Origin: Rodentibacter caecimuris
GTDB taxonomy: Bacteria > Pseudomonadota > Gammaproteobacteria > Enterobacterales > Pasteurellaceae
Direction: 5' to 3'
Assembly (NCBI GenBank): GCA_001998905.1
Contig: MLAA01000004.1
Span: 44,256 to 108,255, forward strand
Length of the DNA stretch: 64,000 nucleotides
The notes under the pieces were generated by a model, which was not told the DNA's origin, made no database searches, and saw nothing but the letters and a program-made list of their open reading frames with translations. A program made the translations under genes and the position numbers. This document shows, piece by piece, positions 1-10,141 of this stretch; positions within the stretch are counted from its first letter, which is position 1; the number at the start of each line of letters is the position of its first letter.

Positions 1-919
1 TGTCTGCGGTAAATTGTAAAAAATTAGTATAAGCATTTTTTCCTAATTTAATCGATTCGCCAATAGGATCTAGACGCCCTATCTTGACCTGTGTTCCTTT
101 GCTTAATGTATCAATCACTTTCGGCGTAAATTGCGGTTCAGCAAATAAGCAGGCAACTTTATGTTCCGCTATTTCTTGTTTGATGTTTGCTAAGGTTTTT
201 GCTCCAGGGGTAACCAATGGATTAATAGTGAAATAACCGGTTTGCTGTAAGCCGTAAGCATCATTAAAATAGCCGTAAGCATCATGGAATACATAAAATC
301 CCTTATTTTTTAACGATGTTAATTGCGATTTAATCTCAATATTTTTTTGCTCCAAAGTGCGGTTAAAATCCACTAAGTTTTGTTTAATTTTTATTTCCTT
401 ATCAGGATACTGCTCAATCAACTTAGCAGCCAATTTGTCGGCAATAATCTTACTAATTTCAGGTGAATACCAAATATGCCAGTTTGTTGACATCCCATGT
501 TCATCGTGAGCATGCTCATGATGCTCATTTTGATGTTCGTGTAGATGAGAATGATCATGTTCTGCGTGATCATGGAACCCCTTCCCTAATAAGGGGCTAA
601 TTTCCTTAAAGTTAGAGATAGTTAATGTTTTTCGACCTTCTATTTGGCTTATTGGCTTAGTAAGAAAAGCATCAATATCTTGTCCAATCCATAATACCAA
701 ATCCGCTGATTTTACCTTCTCAATATCTGATACTTTGAGACTATAATCGTGTGGAGATGCTCCTGGGGGGACTAAAATTTGTGTTTGAGTAACACCTTCG
801 GTAATTGCTGAGGAAATAAATCCCAAGGGTTTTACGGAAACTAGCACATCGGCTTGAGCAACAGTCGGTAATGCCAAAAGTGCGGTCAAAATTAAAGTTG
901 TTTTTTGCTGTCTATTCAT
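1..919 (-). CDS. znuA: ZnuA zinc ABC transporter substrate-binding protein (C-terminus beyond window)
   Basis: Periplasmic Zn2+-binding component of the ZnuABC high-affinity importer. The minus-strand frame is open from the ATG at 919 to the window edge, about 306 codons. It starts with a Sec signal peptide ending near AQA, followed by the cluster A-I fold sequence with PPGASPHDY. A histidine-rich acidic loop (His/Asp/Glu/Ser, about residues 116-142) is typical of ZnuA and thought to collect zinc. An AAGGAG ribosome site lies just upstream of the ATG. An uptake sequence sits in the signal-peptide codons. The gene follows tcdA after 65 bp on the same strand. The stop codon is outside the window, so the C-terminal end cannot be judged. 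Confidence 0.93.
   Translation of the reverse strand, partial: MNRQQKTTLILTALLALPTVAQADVLVSVKPLGFISSAITEGVTQTQILVPPGASPHDYSLKVSDIEKVKSADLVLWIGQDIDAFLTKPISQIEGRKTLTISNFKEISPLLGKGFHDHAEHDHSHLHEHQNEHHEHAHDEHGMSTNWHIWYSPEISKIIADKLAAKLIEQYPDKEIKIKQNLVDFNRTLEQKNIEIKSQLTSLKNKGFYVFHDAYGYFNDAYGLQQTGYFTINPLVTPGAKTLANIKQEIAEHKVACLFAEPQFTPKVIDTLSKGTQVKIGRLDPIGESIKLGKNAYTNFLQFTAD
878..886 (+). repeat. DNA uptake signal sequence
   Basis: AAGTGCGGT inside the znuA signal-peptide codons. Confidence 0.9.
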
Positions 920-984
920 TTTTTTCTCCTTTTGATAATAATTCTCAAAAAACTTACAAAGACTACGCGTTTATTATTGATTTT

Positions 985-1770
985 TCAAGCAATATTAAAT
1001 AAAAGTTTATCGATAACCTTTGATACCGCGAAAAAACCAAAAGTAGCCGTAATCATCGTTGCTGCCCCAAAGCCGTTAGCACAATTCATTGTCGCAGAAA
1101 CTTCACAATGACCTTTTACCTTTGGGAAAATCAACGGTTGAGTAGAAAATACACATTCTACACCGAATTTACGTTTAGGATTCTGAGTAAAATTAAAATC
1201 CTTACGTAAAACTGACCGCACTTTGGCCAATAAAGGATCTTGAATAGATTTGGATAAATCAGCAATTTTAATTTGCTGGGGATCAGTCTGTCCTCCAGCT
1301 CCGCCGATAGTTATTATGTTAATTTTATTACGTTTGCAATAGGCAATCAGGGAAGCTTTAGTTTTGACGCTATCAATAGCATCAATAACATAATCATAAT
1401 TTCTCTGCAGATATTCGGTTTGATTTTGCGGAGAAATAAAATCATCAATAATATTAACTTCACATTCGGGATTGATTAAGCGAATACGTTCAGCCATCAC
1501 TTCTGTTTTCAATCTTCCAATGTTTCCGCTTAATGCCGGCAATTGTCGGTTAATATTGGTAACGCAAATGTCGTCCATATCAATTAATGTTATCTGCCCA
1601 ATTCCAGAACGAGCCAAAGCCTCTGTAATCCAAGACCCCACTCCACCAATACCAATGACACAAATATGTGCCCGACGTAAACAAGCTAATCCCTCCTCTC
1701 CGTAGAGACGTGCGATTCCACCGAAACGCTGTTCATAACTATCGATTCTTTCCACTATTGTAATACCCAA
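985..1770 (-). CDS. tcdA: tRNA threonylcarbamoyladenosine dehydratase TcdA (CsdL)
   Basis: E1/ThiF-like enzyme that uses ATP to dehydrate t6A37 of ANN-decoding tRNAs to the cyclic form ct6A. The nucleotide-binding loop GIGGVGS is at residues 40-46, followed by TLIDMDDICVTNINRQ, which closely matches the enterobacterial protein (FVSTE/VFSTQ and GFGAATM motifs also present). Length 261 aa is usual. The open frame starts with TTG at 1770, overlapping the end of mltA by 16 nt. A GTG at 1755, overlapping the mltA stop as TAGTG, is an equally reasonable start; neither has a strong ribosome site. Translational coupling to mltA is likely. Confidence 0.93.
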   Translation of the reverse strand: MGITIVERIDSYEQRFGGIARLYGEEGLACLRRAHICVIGIGGVGSWITEALARSGIGQITLIDMDDICVTNINRQLPALSGNIGRLKTEVMAERIRLINPECEVNIIDDFISPQNQTEYLQRNYDYVIDAIDSVKTKASLIAYCKRNKINIITIGGAGGQTDPQQIKIADLSKSIQDPLLAKVRSVLRKDFNFTQNPKRKFGVECVFSTQPLIFPKVKGHCEVSATMNCANGFGAATMITATFGFFAVSKVIDKLLFNIA

Positions 1771-2864
1771 ACTCGCCCGTAATGTTTTGATAAACCAGCA
1801 ATATGTCCAGCATTATCTCCAATTCCACGATAGAGATCCAAATGATGATTATTCACCGCACCACCTACATCTAATGCAATCATTAAATGAAGTTGATGGG
1901 TGCCTTTCCAGTTTCCATGAGAATCAATATCCGGCACTTCGACTAATAAAACCGAGCCAGACGGAAGAACATTACGATCTGAAGCAACCGCAGCCATAGG
2001 TACTAGAGGCACACCAGCCGAGCCTTTAACCTTACCACTCGGATCATTTTTGAAAAAAACATAAGATGGATTGCGCTCTAATAAAGACTGTACCCGTGAG
2101 GGATTACGGTGTCCCCAATCACGAATTGCTTGGATAGACATTTTTTCCTTAGGTATTTCACCGTCTTCTACTAATAAACGACCAACAGCCGCATATTTGA
2201 ATCCATTCTGCCCAGCATACGCAAAATAAGTCAAATTTCCATTACCAAAATCGACATAGCCACTTCCCTGTACACCTAATAGAAAATTATCGATCATTGA
2301 ATCACTGTAAGCCAGTTCCAATCCCTTACCTACTAGCGCACCATTATAAATTTGAGCCCGCGTGAAACGTTTATAGCTCGGCATGGCATAAATCGGGTGT
2401 TGATATTTTCCCTGCGGTGTACGACGAGCATGAATAACTGGTGAATAATAACCCGTCATTAAAACATTTTGATAACCATCAAAGCCTTTTAAAATTTGTG
2501 CTCTTATCCCGTAATTTGTCAGTTGCTTAACATCGCCCCCCGCCAATACCCAATTAGTGATTTTGCCATAACTATATGCGAATCGTTGTGTTAAGTGATC
2601 AGAATACATCTGTACATTAGATAACTGAGTTAAAAAATCGCCCTGATTAATCACTCCTCCTTGATTGTCTACTCTCGCAACTGGACTGAGAACCGCTTGT
2701 TGGTAAGAACGCCCTTCATAAATCGCACCAAATTTTTTTGGGTCATCGCCGACCACTGTTTTTGGTTGATTTTGATTATTATGCTGAGGAGAAGAACAAG
2801 CCACCAGTGTGGCAAACGCTAAGAATGAAAAAATTCTACGATGAAATTTTTGCTGAAAATGCAT
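1755..2864 (-). CDS. mltA: membrane-bound lytic murein transglycosylase A (lipoprotein)
   Basis: Outer-membrane lipoprotein that cleaves the MurNAc-GlcNAc bond of peptidoglycan to give 1,6-anhydro-MurNAc ends. The MltA and 3D domains are visible: GYYSPVIHARRTPQGKY near the middle and the C-terminal 3D segment with LMIALDVGGAVNNHHLDLYRG, which contains the conserved catalytic aspartate region. I chose the ATG at 2864, not the upstream codon at 2945, because it gives a proper lipoprotein signal (lipobox LVAC) and has an AGGGA ribosome site about 7 nt upstream. 369 aa, usual for the family. It is followed immediately by tcdA. Confidence 0.93.
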   Translation of the reverse strand: MHFQQKFHRRIFSFLAFATLVACSSPQHNNQNQPKTVVGDDPKKFGAIYEGRSYQQAVLSPVARVDNQGGVINQGDFLTQLSNVQMYSDHLTQRFAYSYGKITNWVLAGGDVKQLTNYGIRAQILKGFDGYQNVLMTGYYSPVIHARRTPQGKYQHPIYAMPSYKRFTRAQIYNGALVGKGLELAYSDSMIDNFLLGVQGSGYVDFGNGNLTYFAYAGQNGFKYAAVGRLLVEDGEIPKEKMSIQAIRDWGHRNPSRVQSLLERNPSYVFFKNDPSGKVKGSAGVPLVPMAAVASDRNVLPSGSVLLVEVPDIDSHGNWKGTHQLHLMIALDVGGAVNNHHLDLYRGIGDNAGHIAGLSKHYGRVWVLQ

Positions 2865-3055
2865 AATGAATCCCTGAATAAAAATAGCCGATAAAGCACA
2901 ATCCTTCCTAAAAATGGATAAATTGGAAGCGCTATAAACTATCAAAAATTAATTAAAAAAACGATATTTTTTCCAGAAAAAGACAAAATATTGGTGAAAA
3001 GTCAAACTAATTGACTATTTTATTAACAAACGAATAAGGCATATTCATTTAAAAC

Positions 3056-3083
3056 TTGCAATTCTTTTTTATCAAGGCATAAT
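3056..3083 (+). promoter_or_regulatory. predicted promoter of tRNA-fMet
   Basis: TTGCAA (3056-3061), a 16-nt spacer and CATAAT (3078-3083) precede the tRNA. The following GCGCAC is a GC-rich discriminator as expected for a stringently controlled stable RNA gene. Confidence 0.6.
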
Positions 3084-3097
3084 GCGCACATCTCTGA

Positions 3098-3174
<77 letters not shown>

Positions 3175-3180
3175 AATTTT

Positions 3181-3208
3181 AAGGCATCGATAATTCGATG
3201 CCTTTTTC
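3181..3208 (+). terminator. Rho-independent terminator after tRNA-fMet
   Basis: A perfect 10-bp stem AAGGCATCGA/TCGATGCCTT with loop TAAT, then a T run. It lies 6 nt after the tRNA and 7 nt before the end of the convergent DUF2301 gene, so it may serve both strands. Confidence 0.85.
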
Positions 3209-3214
3209 ATTTAT

Positions 3215-3721
3215 TTAAACTTGATATTTTGTTTTATCACCAATATCAAAATGTAACGGCATACGCCACTTTCGTATCGATACTAACAATAACAACACGC
3301 CGACAATAAAAGCAAAAATTTTCACCAATAATTCTTGCCCAAATACTATGGATAGCCATAATACTGCAACAAAAATTGGCTGTAAATTCAGTAACGGAAC
3401 ACGAAAACAGAAATATTCTTTAAAACATAACCCGCCTAATGTGAGCAATGCGCCTCCTAACGCTAATTCCGGTAAACCAAGAACTTGACAAAACAGCCCT
3501 ATCCAAACGGAAAATTGAAAAACTAAACGGATATGTTTTAGATAAATATGTAATGATGAAGCACAACACATTGCTGCAAGTAGTATTCCTAATGAGCCCA
3601 GATATGCATTCCAAGGCAAAGTTAAAACCGCTAATGCAGCAATAACAAAGCCTGTCCGATAAATAATAACGGTGCCTTTATCCCAATAATCCATTTCTGA
3701 TTTAATATGCGGATCTGCCAT
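3215..3721 (-). CDS. DUF2301 family integral membrane protein
   Basis: 168 aa, mostly hydrophobic, with about five predicted membrane segments (roughly residues 19-40, 44-60, 66-85, 87-100 and 118-145). The short cytoplasmic start MADPHIKSEMDYWDKGTVIIYRTG and the SLHIYLKHIR segment resemble Pasteurellaceae and Vibrio DUF2301 proteins as I remember them; no function is established. GGAGAAAATT precedes the ATG. It stands alone, convergent with the tRNA-fMet unit. Confidence 0.8.
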   Translation of the reverse strand: MADPHIKSEMDYWDKGTVIIYRTGFVIAALAVLTLPWNAYLGSLGILLAAMCCASSLHIYLKHIRLVFQFSVWIGLFCQVLGLPELALGGALLTLGGLCFKEYFCFRVPLLNLQPIFVAVLWLSIVFGQELLVKIFAFIVGVLLLLVSIRKWRMPLHFDIGDKTKYQV

Positions 3722-3951
3722 AATTTTCTCCTTAATATTTAAAATGTAATAGCCGAATTTTAAATTATTTGCAGTATTATTATGTAACTAACCAATAAAA
3801 CCAGCACGATAGAGACACCGCGCCTTGCTTGACTTACCTTTATCCCTATTGAAATAGCTTATTTCCAATATGAATACGACATGGCTTCGCGCTTAATCGA
3901 AAACTAAAGTCTATACAACTCCTACATAATACCGATTCTTTGCATTTTTTG

Positions 3952-3960
3952 ACCGCACTT
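3952..3960 (-). repeat. DNA uptake signal sequence
   Basis: Intergenic, just past the mpl stop. Confidence 0.9.
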
Positions 3961-3977
3961 TGAATATATATAAATCA

Positions 3978-5348
3978 TTATTGTGCTATTTTCTGCTGAA
4001 GTTTATCTAACAATTTTTGGTGAATACCGCCAAAACTGCCATTTGACATGACTAAAATATGATCTGTTGGTTTCGCTTCTGCAACAATCATATCCGTTAA
4101 TTTATCAAGGTTCCCAGACCAATACGCTGGCTGAATACAATCATTAACGATTTCCACCACATCCCAAGAAATATTATCAGGTTGAAAGATGAAAACAATA
4201 TCCGCTCGTCCTAAAGTTGGCGCTATTTCGCTTTTGTGTATCCCCATTTTCATTGTATTTGAACGTGGTTCTAGCACAGCAATAATTCGCTCACGTCCAC
4301 CGATTTTGTCACGTAATGCGGTCAATGTCGCCAAAATGGCCTCGGGATGGTGGGCGAAATCATCATAAACAGTAATACTATTGACTGTTCCTTTTATTTC
4401 CAAACGCCGTTTAGCATTAATAAAACTTCCCAGAGCTAAACAAGCTTGCTCTATTCCTATTCCAATATGATGTGCCGCACTAATTGCCATTAATGCATTA
4501 TGCATATTATGCTGCCCAACAATCCCCCAATTCACTTCCGCTACTTTATGTCCTTCATAATATACGGCGAATTGCGAGCAATCATTATTTATACGTTCAG
4601 CATACCACTGATGATTTTTACCTAGAAATTGTCTTTCTGACCAACATCCCATAGCCAGTGTTTCTTTTACATTTTGTTCATCGGCAAAAGATAAAATGCG
4701 CCCGTTAGAAGCAATCGTCCGAATCATATGGTGGAATTGACGCTGAATCGCTTTTAAATCATCAAAAATATCTGCGTGATCAAAACTAAGATTATTAATA
4801 ATTAAAGTTTTAGGATTGTAATGAACAAACTTTGAACGTTTATCAAAAAATGCAGTATCATATTCATCAGCTTCAATTACAAAAAAGCGGCTTTCTCCCA
4901 ACCTGGCGGAAATGCCAAAATTACCGGCAATACCACCAATCAAAAATCCCGGATTTAATCCGCATTGATCTAAAATCCAAGCTAGCATTCCCGTAGTAGT
5001 AGTTTTTCCGTGTGTTCCCGATACGGCAAGAACCCAACGATCTCGTAATAAATAATCATGCAACCATTGCGGTCCCGAAGTATAAGGCACTGCGTTTTCC
5101 AAAATATATTCAACACAAGGGTTACCACGTTTTATCGCATTACCGATAATCACTATATCCGGAGCCGGTTGGAGCTGTTCAATATCATAATTTGGAATGA
5201 TATCAATACCTTGTTCGGTCAAAAACGTACTCATAGGAGGATAAACATTTATATCTGATCCGGTTACTTTAAACCCCATTTGTTTAGCAATTACAGCCAC
5301 TCCTCCCATAAAAGTACCGCAAATACCAAGAATATGGATATGTTTCAT
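3978..5348 (-). CDS. mpl: UDP-MurNAc:L-alanyl-gamma-D-glutamyl-meso-diaminopimelate ligase
   Basis: Cytoplasmic Mur-ligase family enzyme of peptidoglycan recycling. It joins the salvaged tripeptide L-Ala-gamma-D-Glu-meso-DAP directly to UDP-MurNAc using ATP. The Rossmann-like N-terminal domain starts at HILGICGTFMGG, the ATP loop GTHGKTTTTG is at residues 111-120, EADEYDTAFFDKRSKF marks the central domain, and DDFAHHPEAI and LEPRSNTMKMG the C-terminal domain. 456 aa, full length. Single gene, divergent from the lipoprotein gene at 5504. Confidence 0.96.
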   Translation of the reverse strand: MKHIHILGICGTFMGGVAVIAKQMGFKVTGSDINVYPPMSTFLTEQGIDIIPNYDIEQLQPAPDIVIIGNAIKRGNPCVEYILENAVPYTSGPQWLHDYLLRDRWVLAVSGTHGKTTTTGMLAWILDQCGLNPGFLIGGIAGNFGISARLGESRFFVIEADEYDTAFFDKRSKFVHYNPKTLIINNLSFDHADIFDDLKAIQRQFHHMIRTIASNGRILSFADEQNVKETLAMGCWSERQFLGKNHQWYAERINNDCSQFAVYYEGHKVAEVNWGIVGQHNMHNALMAISAAHHIGIGIEQACLALGSFINAKRRLEIKGTVNSITVYDDFAHHPEAILATLTALRDKIGGRERIIAVLEPRSNTMKMGIHKSEIAPTLGRADIVFIFQPDNISWDVVEIVNDCIQPAYWSGNLDKLTDMIVAEAKPTDHILVMSNGSFGGIHQKLLDKLQQKIAQ

Positions 5349-5503
5349 TTTTTATCTCTAATGTTAAAAGTAAAATTTATCGGCTATAATAAAACAAGTT
5401 CAAAAATGAGTAAATCATTCTGAACCCTTAAACTAAAGTCCCGGTCCGAAATACGCTGACTTCAGTATTCTAATCTATTTAACCACAAAAAAAGGAATAA
5501 ATA

Positions 5504-6043
5504 ATGAAAGCAACAAAACTACTTTTAGTAACCTTACTTACTAGTATCGCCGTTACCCTAACTGCTTGTAATGAAAAAGAGCAGAAAACAGAAAGCACAC
5601 CTCAAACACAAACCTCTACCGCTCCGGAAGTAACCACTCCAGCAACACAAACAGAAAAAACGCCTATTGAACAATTTAATAGTTCAGTCAAAATTTCAGT
5701 AAAATCGCGCACTATTTTACAAAACGATCAAAAAGAGCGTGCTATCGCTTTTGTTTATGAAATCCAAAATTTAACGGATAAACCTATTGTTGCACTCCAT
5801 TGGGCATCCGCATATAGCGTAAACGACCAAATTCTCTATGCTCAAAATTTCCCATTGACATTTGAAAAACCAATTCCGGCAAAAGGTACCGAAACCGTTA
5901 CTGGTACAGTTCCTGCCTCAAACATTCTGGAACAAAATCGTGAATTGGCATTAAACCCTGAAGCACAAGTGAATACTGTTATTGGCGCTTATCAAGTTAC
6001 CTTTGCTGATGGTTCTTCTATTGTTGTAGCAAAACCGGAATAA
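5504..6043 (+). CDS. lipoprotein of unknown function
   Basis: 179 aa with a clear type II signal: a lysine-containing start, a hydrophobic core and lipobox LTAC, so the mature protein begins at Cys22. A Ser/Thr/Gln/Pro-rich linker (about 25-55) leads to a compact domain, about residues 60-178, with beta-strand-like alternation (SVKSRTILQN, IAFVYEIQNLTDKPI, VIGAYQVTFADG). It may be an Ig- or FxLYD-like fold, but I recognise no named family. AAGGAA precedes the ATG. Transcribed alone and closed by the hairpin at 6053-6086. Confidence 0.85.
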   Translation: MKATKLLLVTLLTSIAVTLTACNEKEQKTESTPQTQTSTAPEVTTPATQTEKTPIEQFNSSVKISVKSRTILQNDQKERAIAFVYEIQNLTDKPIVALHWASAYSVNDQILYAQNFPLTFEKPIPAKGTETVTGTVPASNILEQNRELALNPEAQVNTVIGAYQVTFADGSSIVVAKPE

Positions 6044-6052
6044 TTTCTCTGA

Positions 6053-6086
6053 AAAAAAGCGTTGTGGAAACCGCAACGCTTTTTTA
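6053..6086. terminator. bidirectional Rho-independent terminator
   Basis: Stem GCGTTGTGG/CCGCAACGC (one G-T pair) with loop AAA, flanked by an A run on the left and a T run on the right. It sits between the convergent lipoprotein gene and tldD and can work for both. Confidence 0.85.
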
Positions 6087-6100
6087 TATCTATACTAAAA

Positions 6101-7546
6101 TCAATTCGTACCACCAACAGTAATTTCATCAATTTTGAGTGCTGGCTGCCCAATACCGACCGGAACACTTTGTCCGTCTTTACCACATACACCGATTCCT
6201 AAATCAATCTCTAACTTATCCGCTACCATTGAGATTTTCTGCATAACATCAATACCACTACCGATTAATGTTGCGCCTTTGACCGGTCTGGTTATTTTTC
6301 CTTTTTCAATGAGATAGGCCTCTGAAGTAGAAAACACAAATTTTCCAGATGTAATATCAACTTGTCCTCCGCCAAAATGCGGTGCATAAATTCCGCGATC
6401 AACAGAGGCAATCAAATCTTCAAACTTACTTTTTCCCGCCAACATATAAGTATTTGTCATTCGAGGCATAGGAATATGTGCATAGGATTCTCTACGCCCG
6501 TTACCAGTAGGCATAACCCCCATTAAACGAGCATTCATTTTATCTTGCATATAGCCCTGTAAAATACCGTCTTTAATCAACACATTACATTGACTTGGTA
6601 CCCCTTCATCATCAATCGTCAAGGAGCCACGACGATTAGGTAATGTCCCGTCATCTACAATAGTACAAAGCGGAGAAGTAACCTGTTCACCGACTCTTCC
6701 ACTAAACAACGAACTTCCTTTACGATTAAAATCACCTTCCAGTCCATGTCCCACTGCTTCGTGCAAAAGAACTCCCGGCCAGCCGGAACCAAGCACAACT
6801 GGCATTAACCCAGCAGGTGCAGCAACGGCTTCCAGATTTACTAAAGCCTGACGTACCGCCTCTTTAGCAAAGGCAACAGCACGAATATCACCATCAACCG
6901 TATCCAAAAACCATTCCAATCCGAAACGTCCACCAGCGCCACAACTTCCTCGTTCTCGCTTACCATCATGTTCTACCAAAACACTAACTGACAAACGAAC
7001 CAAAGGACGAATATCCGCAGCTAAAGTGCCGTCAGTAGCGACAACTAATACTTCTTCATAGACAGAACTTAAACTGGCAGATACCTTAGTAACCCTAGCA
7101 TCAACAGCTCTTGCGGTTCTATCCACTAAATACAATAATTCAATTTTTTTCTCTTTGTTCAAACTATCCAACGGATTAACTGCAGCATAACGCATTATTG
7201 GTTGCACAGGATTAAACACTTGTGATGAAAAATAATTTTGGTGAGACTGAGCGATACCTTTAACTGCAACGGCACATTGTTGTAGCGAAATTAAATTAAT
7301 TTGATCAGAATAAGCAAATCCAGTTTTTTCACCTGATATGGCTCGGACACCGACTCCGCGATCTATATGAAATCCGCCCTCTTTAATAATACTATCCTCT
7401 AAAACCCAAATTTCATCTTGGCTTAATTGAAAATAGAGATCTGCATAATCAACATGTCGATGAGACATCAGATCAAAGACATTAAATAAATCATTAGTTG
7501 ATAAGGCGCTCTGCCCTAACAAGCTATCTGTTACTTTGTTTAACAT
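6101..7546 (-). CDS. tldD: metalloprotease TldD
   Basis: Catalytic subunit of the TldD/TldE heterodimer, a zinc metallopeptidase that degrades unfolded peptides. In E. coli it processes microcin B17 and the CcdA antitoxin. The unusual zinc motif HExxxH is intact as HEAVGH at residues 262-267, followed by [12 protein letters not shown]. 481 aa matches the family. No tldE/pmbA partner is in this window. The next gene on the strand, uvrB, lies 105 bp upstream across an uptake sequence. Confidence 0.96.
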   Translation of the reverse strand: MLNKVTDSLLGQSALSTNDLFNVFDLMSHRHVDYADLYFQLSQDEIWVLEDSIIKEGGFHIDRGVGVRAISGEKTGFAYSDQINLISLQQCAVAVKGIAQSHQNYFSSQVFNPVQPIMRYAAVNPLDSLNKEKKIELLYLVDRTARAVDARVTKVSASLSSVYEEVLVVATDGTLAADIRPLVRLSVSVLVEHDGKRERGSCGAGGRFGLEWFLDTVDGDIRAVAFAKEAVRQALVNLEAVAAPAGLMPVVLGSGWPGVLLHEAVGHGLEGDFNRKGSSLFSGRVGEQVTSPLCTIVDDGTLPNRRGSLTIDDEGVPSQCNVLIKDGILQGYMQDKMNARLMGVMPTGNGRRESYAHIPMPRMTNTYMLAGKSKFEDLIASVDRGIYAPHFGGGQVDITSGKFVFSTSEAYLIEKGKITRPVKGATLIGSGIDVMQKISMVADKLEIDLGIGVCGKDGQSVPVGIGQPALKIDEITVGGTN

Positions 7547-7626
7547 AATTTTCCGTATAAATTATTAGGTTATATAAACATTCTATTGATGTTTACTTTC
7601 ATTACCATAAAATTCGCTCTAAATCG

Positions 7627-7635
7627 ACCGCACTT
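7627..7635 (-). repeat. DNA uptake signal sequence
   Basis: Between uvrB and tldD. Confidence 0.9.
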
Positions 7636-7651
7636 TATGCCATTCTGATCT

Positions 7652-9736
7652 TTATGATTGCATTACAAAATGCTCACGCAACTGCTGTAGTTGATCTCTC
7701 ACTGCAGCAGCTTTCTCAAATTCCAAATCCTGAGCATATTTATACATTTGCTGTTCAAGCTTTTTAACCTGTAATTGATATTCTTTCGGCGTTTTAGGAA
7801 TAGTATAAAGTGTGCCCGACTCTTCGACTGTTTTAATTTTGTTTTTAGATTTAATTTTTTGATTCGTACCTTGTCCGATATCTAATAATTCACCAACTTT
7901 TTTATTTAATGCTTTCGGTATAATGCCTTTCTCTTGATTATAGCGTATCTGTTTTTCCCGTCGACGGTTTGTCTCTGTAATCGCTTTTTCCATTGATTTT
8001 GTTACAGAATCCGCATACAAAATAGCCTTCCCTTTGAGATTTCGTGCCGCTCGCCCAATAGTTTGAATAAGTGAACGTTCCGAGCGTAAAAAACCTTCTT
8101 TATCAGCATCTAAAATTGCCACCAGAGAAACTTCCGGAATATCTAGCCCTTCACGCAATAGGTTAATACCAACCAATACATCAAATTCACCTAAACGTAA
8201 ATCACGAATAATTTCAACCCGTTCCACCGTATCAATATCTGAGTGTAAATATCGCACGCGAATTCCATGCTCATCCAAATAATCGGTTAAATCTTCCGCC
8301 ATTTTTTTAGTTAATGTGGTAACCAAAACCCGCTCATTTTGATCAGCCCTTTGACGCGCTTCAGATAAAAGATCATCTACTTGAATTAAAACCGGACGGA
8401 TTTCAATTTCCGGATCAAGCAATCCAGTAGGCCGAACAACTTGATCGATAATTTCCGTTCCCGATTTCTCTAATTCATAAGGACCAGGGGTTGCCGAAAC
8501 ATAAATAGTTTGTGGAGCCAAACGTTCAAATTCTTCAAAGCGCAACGGCCGATTATCTAATGCAGACGGTAAACGAAATCCATATTCTACTAAAGTTTCT
8601 TTACGCGATCGATCTCCTCGGTACATTCCACCAATTTGTGGAACCGTAACATGAGATTCATCGATAATCAACAATGCATCAGAAGGCATATAATCAAATA
8701 ATGTCGGAGGAGGCTCGCCTTCATTACGACCAGATAAATAACGTGAATAATTTTCGATACCAGAACAATAACCTAATTCATTCATCATTTCGATATCAAA
8801 TTGCGTTCGCTGAGTGATCCGCTGTTCCTCAAGAAGTTTATTATCTTTAATAAATTGTTCTCGGCGCCAGGCTAATTCTACTTTGATTTTATCAATTGCG
8901 TCTAAAATCCGTTCACGAGGAGTAACATAATGAGTTTTTGGATAAATTGTAAAACGAGGCACAGGCCCGAAACTAGTACCGGTTAACGGATCAAATAAGC
9001 TCAAACGTTCAATTTCATCATCAAATAGTTCAATTCGTATGGCTTTATCATCGGATTCGGCAGGAAAAATATCAATAATTTCACCACGAACTCGAAATGT
9101 TCCGCGCTGAAAAGATTGGTCATTGCGAGTATACTGTAGTTCGGCTAACTTTGCCAAAATCTGGCGTTGATTAATAATTGCTCCTGTTTGTAAATGAAGC
9201 ATCATTTTTAAATAAGAATCAGGATCACCTAAACCATAAATAGCAGATACGGAAGCCACCACAATGGTATCACGCCGCTCTAGAAAAGATTTCGTCGCAG
9301 ACAAACGCATTTGTTCAATTTGATCATTAATCGAAGCGTCTTTTTCAATAAATGTATCACTACTTGGAACATAAGCCTCGGGCTGATAATAGTCATAATA
9401 AGATACGAAGTATTCCACCGCATTTTCAGGGAAAAAAGCTTTCATTTCCGCATAAAGTTGTGCTGCTAAGGTTTTATTTGGTGCAAGCAACATTGCCGGA
9501 CGATTTAACGTTGCAATAACATTGGCAATTGTGAAAGTTTTTCCTGACCCAGTAACCCCTAATAAGGTTTGGTGTGCCAATCCATCATTGAGATTTTCCA
9601 CGAGTTTTTCGATAGCTTGGGGCTGATCACCGGAAGGTTTGAAATCAGAGTGAAGGACAAAAGGTTTACTATTAATTCTAGGCTTCATAAAAGTGCGGTC
9701 AAATTCATCATACTTTTCAGCGATGCATTCTATCAC
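7652..9736 (-). CDS. uvrB: UvrABC excinuclease subunit B
   Basis: Damage-verifying helicase-like subunit of nucleotide excision repair. Walker A is GVTGSGKT (60-67), the beta-hairpin region is [12 protein letters not shown], helicase motifs DESH and IQTIGRAAR follow, and a UVR motif closes the protein ([13 protein letters not shown]), which binds UvrC. Start choice: GTG at 9736 has a good AGGA site 7-8 nt upstream and gives 694 aa. The ATG at 9688 gives 678 aa, closer to the usual 673-679, but has an uptake sequence instead of a ribosome site before it. I keep the GTG, with real doubt. Confidence 0.95.
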   Translation of the reverse strand: MIECIAEKYDEFDRTFMKPRINSKPFVLHSDFKPSGDQPQAIEKLVENLNDGLAHQTLLGVTGSGKTFTIANVIATLNRPAMLLAPNKTLAAQLYAEMKAFFPENAVEYFVSYYDYYQPEAYVPSSDTFIEKDASINDQIEQMRLSATKSFLERRDTIVVASVSAIYGLGDPDSYLKMMLHLQTGAIINQRQILAKLAELQYTRNDQSFQRGTFRVRGEIIDIFPAESDDKAIRIELFDDEIERLSLFDPLTGTSFGPVPRFTIYPKTHYVTPRERILDAIDKIKVELAWRREQFIKDNKLLEEQRITQRTQFDIEMMNELGYCSGIENYSRYLSGRNEGEPPPTLFDYMPSDALLIIDESHVTVPQIGGMYRGDRSRKETLVEYGFRLPSALDNRPLRFEEFERLAPQTIYVSATPGPYELEKSGTEIIDQVVRPTGLLDPEIEIRPVLIQVDDLLSEARQRADQNERVLVTTLTKKMAEDLTDYLDEHGIRVRYLHSDIDTVERVEIIRDLRLGEFDVLVGINLLREGLDIPEVSLVAILDADKEGFLRSERSLIQTIGRAARNLKGKAILYADSVTKSMEKAITETNRRREKQIRYNQEKGIIPKALNKKVGELLDIGQGTNQKIKSKNKIKTVEESGTLYTIPKTPKEYQLQVKKLEQQMYKYAQDLEFEKAAAVRDQLQQLREHFVMQS
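9691..9699 (+). repeat. DNA uptake signal sequence
   Basis: Abuts the ATG alternative start of uvrB, where a ribosome site would be. Confidence 0.9.
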
Positions 9737-10081
9737 AAAAATTTCCTGATCCTGAACAATAAAAAATCTAGGTTTTACACAGACTTAGCATTGTCAAGCC
9801 AAGATAGTCGAAAAAATTAATTTTTTTTCATCTTTTTTTCTGGACTTATTGTAACTTATTGAAAAATAAGAATATGTTATTTTGCAATCAATTTGATGAT
9901 AGACATTGATCCTTTCAGTGTTCATCAGTAATGAGCAATCTTCTAACAAAACAATCCACAAAGTTATACACAGGCTCTGTGGATAGAAAAATTTCTATAA
10001 ATCCTCATAAAAATACTTACTTGATCCTATTGATGTTTTTTTGATTTTTATTCATTCCTTAAAAATTTTTTCATTTTGACG
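9737..10081. other. intergenic region between uvrB and tRNA-Asn
   Basis: No convincing gene. It holds the uvrB leader, AT-rich DNA and a DnaA-box-like cluster at 9953-9986. I saw no clear LexA box. Confidence 0.5.
9953..9986. promoter_or_regulatory. cluster of DnaA-box-like 9-mers
   Basis: Three 9-mers in 34 bp: AATCCACAA (9953-9961), TTATACACA (9964-9972, a perfect TTATNCACA box) and TGTGGATAG (9978-9986, reverse orientation, one mismatch). AT-rich DNA follows. It lies about 220-250 bp upstream of the uvrB start. The E. coli uvrB control region is also known to contain a DnaA box. There is no origin-type gene context. Confidence 0.5.
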
Positions 10082-10110
10082 TTGACAAAAGGGAACGAGA
10101 TCACTAAAAT
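10082..10110 (+). promoter_or_regulatory. predicted promoter of tRNA-Asn
   Basis: Consensus TTGACA (10082-10087), 17-nt spacer, TAAAAT (10105-10110), then a GC-rich discriminator TCGCGCC. A strong stable-RNA promoter about 30 bp before the tRNA. Confidence 0.8.
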
Positions 10111-10141
10111 TCGCGCCACTTCCTTAGTGATATAAGTTTAT

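Noticed and set aside
9953..9986. Chromosomal replication origin
   Set aside because: DnaA-like boxes are present, but there are only three, no origin-associated genes (mnmG, dnaA, dnaN) are near, and no unwinding-element repeats are visible.
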